From Burkholderia sp. (GTDB lineage Bacteria; Pseudomonadota; Gammaproteobacteria; Burkholderiales; Burkholderiaceae): 9,837 bases of DNA. Below are positions 6,111 through 9,837 of the stretch, in pieces. The position numbers and the translations under genes were made by a program. The notes beneath the pieces are model-generated. The model was not told the origin of the DNA. It did not search any database and saw only the letters and a list, made by a program, of their open reading frames with translations. How positions within the stretch are numbered: position 1 is the stretch's first letter; each line of letters starts with the position of its first letter. The stretch covers positions 1-9,837 of the forward strand of contig JAQGMD010000094.1 of NCBI GenBank assembly GCA_028292565.1. The letters are read 5' to 3'.

Positions 6111-7828
6111 CACCACTTTTCCACAATAAAAGGCCCGATCGCCAGCACGTCCAGCGGCGTGCTGCAGAACGACTCGACCGCGTCACGCGGGCTGCAGACC
6201 ACCGGCTCGCCACGGGTATTGAAGGAGGTATTGATCAATACCGGCACGCCGGTGCGCTCCTTGAATGCCCTCAGCAAATCGTAATAGGGCGCGTTCTGCG
6301 AGCGATTGATGGTCTGGATGCGCGCCGTGCCGTCGACGTGCCGCACCGCCGGAATGCGGTCTGCCTTATCAGGCCGCACGTCATAGACGAACACCATGAA
6401 CGGCGACACCGCGCCGTCGACGAACCACTCGGCCACATCCTCTTCGAGGACCACCGGCGCCACCGGCCTGAAATCTTCCCGGTCCTTGATCAGGTTCAGG
6501 TGCGATTGCATCGAGGAGTCGAGCGGGGACGCCAGGATCGACCTTGAGCCGAGCGCGCGCGGCCCGAATTCCATGCGACCCTGAAACCAGCCAATCACCT
6601 TGTTTTGCCGAAGCAGTTCGGCCACGTCGACGGCCAGGTTATCCGCGCGGCGGTAGCGCAGCTTCGCCAGCTTCAGGAATGCCTCGATCTCCTCGTCCCC
6701 ATAGGACGGGCCGAGGAATGCGTGGTCCATTTGCCAGTGGCGCTTTGAGAGGCCGCGATTCTGCCCGTCGACCCATAGCGCAGCGCCAAGCGACGTGCCG
6801 GAATCGCCGGACGCCGGCTGTACCCACACGCTCTTGAAAGGCGTCTGGTCGCGCACCTTTGCATTCAGCACGCAATTAAGCGCCACACCGCCTGCCATGC
6901 ACAAGTTGTCGGCGCCAGTTTCCTGGTGCAGCCATTCAACCATTTGCAATACGGTTTCCTCCAGCACCACTTGCAGGGAGGAAGCGATGTTCATATGGTC
7001 CTGCGTGAATTCGGTGCCGCGCTCGCGCGGGGAGCCGAATATCTTTTCCCACTCGGCCGGCTTGACCGCATAGTCGCCGCATCCCTTGTACTGCACCACT
7101 TCGCGCAGCAGCGGCGCATACACCGGCTTGCCGAACGAGGCCAGCGCCATTACCTTGTACTCATCCGATGAATGCAGGAAACCAAGGTGGTCAGTGACCG
7201 CCTCGTACAGCAGGCCGAGTGAATGCGGCAGGTTCACCTGCTTCAGGCGCCTGTAGCGACGATCAAGGTACATGCCATAGCTGGTCGTGGCCAGTTCGCC
7301 CCGGCCGTCCATGGTCAGCACCGCACACTCGTCATACGGCGCTGCCAGGAAGGCGCTCGCCTCATGCGCAAGGTGATGCTCGATGAAATGCCATTGATAA
7401 GGGCCGTCATGGCGCACGCCCTTGAAACGGCTTTTGATATGATGCGGCGCACCGGCCGCCAACTGACGCGGCGCATTGACGATCGACGAAAGAAACAGCG
7501 GATCCCAGGGAGAAAGCCATTCCGACGTCGCATGGGCGGACGGTTCGAGCGGCAAGGTAATCGTCGCATTACCGGCATGGGAACCGAGCAGCAGTGACGG
7601 GTTATACGAATAGGCGACATGATCGACATCGGCCAGGTTGATTCCGGCCTCACGCAGGCAGTAGTCCATTGCATGAAACGGCAATTGCCAGGTGGAGAAA
7701 GGAACAGGCCGCTTGCCATGTTTGATCCGCGTGAATCGTTCCTCCTCCGCGGCCGCAATCACTGTGCCGTCACGCACGAGCGTCGCGGAGCAATCGTGAT
7801 AGGCAGCATTGATGCCAAGTGTGTACAC
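6110..7828 (-). CDS. NodU/CmcH-family O-carbamoyltransferase (572 aa)
   Basis: This enzyme family moves a carbamoyl group from carbamoyl phosphate, via a carbamoyl-adenylate, onto a hydroxyl of a sugar or antibiotic (NodU on Nod factors, CmcH on cephamycin, TobZ on tobramycin). The N-terminal Kae1-like ATPase fold shows LGINAAYHDCSATLVRDG, the metal-binding HHLAH at 151-155, MDGRGE at 173-178, GGVALN at 313-318 and GDSGTSLGAA at 341-350. The C-terminal part shows EFGPRALGSRSIL (420-432), KDREDFRPVAPVV (448-460) and INTSFNTRGEP (532-542). All are intact. GTG at 7828 is the start: GGAGG lies five bases upstream and the protein then begins at the conserved YTLGINAAYHD; an upstream TTG at 7882 is unsupported. 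It heads the glycan run; its stop overlaps the next start. The target sugar is unknown; a heptose or xylose of LPS or a polysaccharide is my inference. Confidence 0.92.
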   Translation of the reverse strand: MYTLGINAAYHDCSATLVRDGTVIAAAEEERFTRIKHGKRPVPFSTWQLPFHAMDYCLREAGINLADVDHVAYSYNPSLLLGSHAGNATITLPLEPSAHATSEWLSPWDPLFLSSIVNAPRQLAAGAPHHIKSRFKGVRHDGPYQWHFIEHHLAHEASAFLAAPYDECAVLTMDGRGELATTSYGMYLDRRYRRLKQVNLPHSLGLLYEAVTDHLGFLHSSDEYKVMALASFGKPVYAPLLREVVQYKGCGDYAVKPAEWEKIFGSPRERGTEFTQDHMNIASSLQVVLEETVLQMVEWLHQETGADNLCMAGGVALNCVLNAKVRDQTPFKSVWVQPASGDSGTSLGAALWVDGQNRGLSKRHWQMDHAFLGPSYGDEEIEAFLKLAKLRYRRADNLAVDVAELLRQNKVIGWFQGRMEFGPRALGSRSILASPLDSSMQSHLNLIKDREDFRPVAPVVLEEDVAEWFVDGAVSPFMVFVYDVRPDKADRIPAVRHVDGTARIQTINRSQNAPYYDLLRAFKERTGVPVLINTSFNTRGEPVVCSPRDAVESFCSTPLDVLAIGPFIVEKW

Positions 7829-7949
7829 AATAGCCTCCAATCCATTTCTTCGTAGTTTCCTTACGAATTGGAAAGCAGCCAAGCAATTGACGTACCCGGC
7901 TTTTTTGCGGCGCGTGGATCACCGACGATGCAAATCCTGCGGGTAAGAA
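7829..7949 (-). promoter_or_regulatory. Leader of the carbamoyltransferase operon
   Basis: These 121 bases between the PQ-loop gene and the carbamoyltransferase carry the strong GGAGG (7838-7834) of the latter. I see no convincing terminator for the upstream gene and no clear -10/-35 pair, so the promoter of the glycan run cannot be placed. Readthrough from the antiporter unit remains possible. Confidence 0.35.
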
Positions 7950-8258
7950 CTACCGTTGCTTGTAATTATTGGATGGCGCGTTGGAATGATCGTCGCCTGA
8001 CGCAAACCGTTTATTGCGAACGTAGATGCACTGGCCGGCGACCGCGGTCAGGAAGATGAAAAAATTCGCAAACACAAAAACCCAGTTGTCCACCATCGCG
8101 CTATAAGCGATAAAACCGGCGGAAGCCGTCAACTGTCCGATGAAGAGCCACTTCGATACTCCTTCGATGCTTCTTGTTCGCCATTGCCTATAAACCTGGC
8201 GCGAGATCGTCAACACCAGGATCGCGGCACTGACCCATCCGATCATATTCACAAGCAT
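7950..8258 (-). CDS. PQ-loop (SemiSWEET-like) three-helix membrane protein (102 aa)
   Basis: This is a small membrane protein with three likely transmembrane helices: about residues 4-20, 37-56 and 58-80. The first helix ends in the PQ-loop pattern, here SRQVYRQWRTRSIEGVSKW (19-37). In SemiSWEETs and other MtN3/PQ-loop proteins the motif is Pro-Gln, then a basic stretch and Ser-x-x-Gly-x-Ser; the Pro is Arg here. A three-helix unit works as a dimer, and relatives carry small sugars, though many bacterial members are untested. The polar tail (81-102) is His/Asn-rich. The start at 8258 has GAGGG a few bases upstream. It lies 29 bases after the antiporter stop and is probably co-transcribed with it. 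Transport of a sugar or metabolite is inferred from the family only. Confidence 0.8.
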   Translation of the reverse strand: MLVNMIGWVSAAILVLTISRQVYRQWRTRSIEGVSKWLFIGQLTASAGFIAYSAMVDNWVFVFANFFIFLTAVAGQCIYVRNKRFASGDDHSNAPSNNYKQR

Positions 8259-8287
8259 TCTTTTCCCTCATGTCTGTTGTTGCGCGC

Positions 8288-9685
8288 TCACCGCTCCCTG
8301 CGGGATTGTCTTTCGCGGCGTTTGTAATACTGTTCCATCAGCGGGGTGGCCGATAACCCGTGCACCACGATAGATACCGCCAGAACGGTCAGCACCAGAG
8401 GTACTAAACGATCCGACAAATCCGGCCGCCATGGGTATTGCAGCGCAAACATCAGGTAATACAGCGAACCGATGCCCCGAATGCCAAACCATGCCATCAA
8501 ACGAGCCTGCGTGCGGTTTACCCGTGCGCCGGCGAGTGAAATCAACACGGCGACCGGCCGGATCACAAAAAAGAGCACCGCCGCAATGAATATGCCTTCG
8601 ATCGATATCCCGCTGCCGGAAAGCATGATGCCCAGCAGCAGCACCATCACGAACTCGACGATATGTTCCAGCTGCTGGTTGAACGCCAGCACCACTTCCG
8701 CCATGTACGCGGGCGCCGTCCCCGGGTCGGTTGCAGCCGCCGGATCCTCCCCGAGCGCTATGGCGCCGACCACATCAGCCGGCGCGGTGGCGCCGCTGGC
8801 GCGGTGCTCAATGCGGCGCATCGCGACGCCGGCGGCAAATACTGCAAGAAAGCCAATTCCGTGGATCAGGTGCGACACCCCGTAGGACAGCGCGATCAAT
8901 CCCAGTGCGAGGAACTCCTCCATGCCGAGCGCCTCGTGGTATCTCTGCCGCAGATGGAGCACAAGCCCGACCACGACGCGTCCCATCAGCCAGCCGCTGC
9001 CGAGTCCGGCCACGATGCCGTATGACGCATGCGCCAGGGCTCCCAACGGGGTGGCATAGTCCTTCGCTTCCGGCACGCCTAACAAAAACAGTCCTGCCAT
9101 GACGAACGGCAACGTGGTGCCATCGTTCAGGCCGCCCTCGCCACTCAGGGTGAACCGGATGCGGTCGCGGTCGCCGACATCCTTGATCTGGACGTCGGAC
9201 GCGAGCACCGGATCGGTGGGGGCCAGGATCGCAGCCAGCAGGAGCGCTGCGCCCAGCGGCAACTGCAACACGTAAAAATCGACTGCCGTCAACAAGCCGA
9301 TCGTTATCAGCATGGCGACCAGTCCCAGCCGCCAGGGCAGCCACCACATCCGGTCCTTCAGCTCGACACGCAGCCTGAGACCCACTGCAAACAGGGAAAT
9401 CAGGACCGCGATTTCAGCAAGCAGCGTCAGCAGCGGCGCGTTGCTCTGCAGGTCAAGGTCGATCAATCCCGAACCCGAGGGCCCCAGGGCGTAGCCGATG
9501 ACAAGGTAAAGCATCGCCGGGCTGAGCGGCAGCCGTTGCAGCATGGACCCCATCAAGCCCATCAATACCAATAGAGAGCCTATGATCAGAAACCAGATCG
9601 TGGTGGTTGTGATGTGTCTTCCTTTGGGAATCGGTTGTTGTTCTGCAAGCCAAAGGCAAGCGGTTGCACTCTGGTGACGCTCCAC
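8288..9685 (-). CDS. CPA1-family Na+/H+ (cation:proton) antiporter
   Basis: A polytopic inner-membrane antiporter, probably 12 or so helices, exchanging Na+ or K+ for H+. Family marks: LAPTDPVLASDVQ (154-166), the ion-binding Asn187-Asp188 in SGEGGLNDGTTLPF, and GIRGIGSLYYL near 401-411, all typical of CPA1 (NhaP-like) proteins. Numbering is from GTG at 9685. A loop at about 294-328 is Ala/Gly-rich and lies between helices. The C-terminus is short and basic with no regulatory domain. The start is uncertain: from 9685 the first 25 residues (MERHQSATACLW...) do not look like the family, which usually begins just before WFLIIGSLLVLMG. A good Shine-Dalgarno (AAGGAAG, 9624-9618) sits before ATC at 9613, with no ATG, GTG or TTG there. 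The true start may be ATC at 9613. It heads a two-gene unit with the PQ-loop protein. Confidence 0.88.
   Translation of the reverse strand: MERHQSATACLWLAEQQPIPKGRHITTTTIWFLIIGSLLVLMGLMGSMLQRLPLSPAMLYLVIGYALGPSGSGLIDLDLQSNAPLLTLLAEIAVLISLFAVGLRLRVELKDRMWWLPWRLGLVAMLITIGLLTAVDFYVLQLPLGAALLLAAILAPTDPVLASDVQIKDVGDRDRIRFTLSGEGGLNDGTTLPFVMAGLFLLGVPEAKDYATPLGALAHASYGIVAGLGSGWLMGRVVVGLVLHLRQRYHEALGMEEFLALGLIALSYGVSHLIHGIGFLAVFAAGVAMRRIEHRASGATAPADVVGAIALGEDPAAATDPGTAPAYMAEVVLAFNQQLEHIVEFVMVLLLGIMLSGSGISIEGIFIAAVLFFVIRPVAVLISLAGARVNRTQARLMAWFGIRGIGSLYYLMFALQYPWRPDLSDRLVPLVLTVLAVSIVVHGLSATPLMEQYYKRRERQSRRER
9618..9624 (-). promoter_or_regulatory. Shine-Dalgarno AAGGAAG in front of an ATC codon
   Basis: AAGGAAG on the - strand ends four bases before ATC at 9613-9611. 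It lies inside the longer GTG-initiated frame, so it would have no function unless translation starts at the ATC. It decides between a 465- and a 441-residue antiporter. Confidence 0.4.
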
Positions 9686-9837
9686 AAGTTACGACCACGC
9701 AAGCGCAGCACGGTTTCCCGAAATGCTTGCGGATTGTCTTGAAAATGTGTTTGGAATGGCCATTACCTCCCAGCGGAGGCGATCAAATCGTGTGCACGTA
9801 CCGGCGCGCTCGCGTGAGCTCACCCCGGGGAACGGAT

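Noticed and set aside
7829..7882. N-terminal extension of the carbamoyltransferase to TTG 7882
   Set aside because: GTG at 7828 has GGAGG at ideal spacing and matches the conserved family start YTLGIN; the extension is basic and unlike the family.
9766..9779. Small inverted repeat CCTCC-CAGC-GGAGG
   Set aside because: Only 5 base pairs and no following T-run; expected by chance in GC-rich DNA. I see no gene or clear promoter in 9686-9837.

Overview
The window looks like a GC-rich betaproteobacterial chromosome, most likely order Burkholderiales and perhaps an Oxalobacteraceae-type genome (Herbaspirillum/Noviherbaspirillum relatives). This is inferred from gene content and protein style (YqjE-like holin-fold protein, entericidin, BON lipoprotein, carboxypeptidase-regulatory-like envelope protein, NodU-type carbamoyltransferase with a family 9 glycosyltransferase), not from a marker gene. 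No rRNA, tRNA, CRISPR array, insertion sequence or phage gene was found.

Layout. The left end (2-870) is on the + strand. It holds the end of a YqjE-like membrane protein, an overlapping YqjK-like 145-residue protein, and a 47-residue entericidin-type lipoprotein with a good intrinsic terminator. Everything else is on the - strand. At 1009-1920 there is a secreted protein with a repetitive Ser/Gly/Pro/Met-rich region and a conserved C-terminal domain. A 389-base gene-free stretch follows (1921-2309) with small tandem repeats and two sister hairpins. Then come a BON-domain lipoprotein (2310-2636), an upstream spacer with a strong 14+14 dyad, and a dienelactone-hydrolase-like alpha/beta hydrolase (2805-3464).

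The centre (3646-7828) is a tight - strand run, in order of transcription: a NodU/CmcH-family O-carbamoyltransferase, a family 9 (heptosyltransferase-like) glycosyltransferase overlapping it by one base (TGATG), a UDP-glucuronate decarboxylase (UDP-xylose synthase), and a small proline-rich putative lipoprotein. Together they suggest building and carbamoylating a surface glycan, for instance a heptose- and xylose-containing LPS core or a related polysaccharide.

The right end (7950-9685) is a two-gene - strand unit: a CPA1-type Na+/H+ antiporter followed after 29 bases by a three-helix PQ-loop (SemiSWEET-like) protein. The antiporter's start is unusual: the only good Shine-Dalgarno sits in front of an ATC codon. 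The common theme is the cell envelope and stress: lipoproteins, periplasmic proteins, surface glycan and ion balance. The most interesting items are the carbamoyl/glycosyl/xylose cassette with its attached lipoprotein, the antiporter start, and the two unexplained dyad structures around the BON gene.
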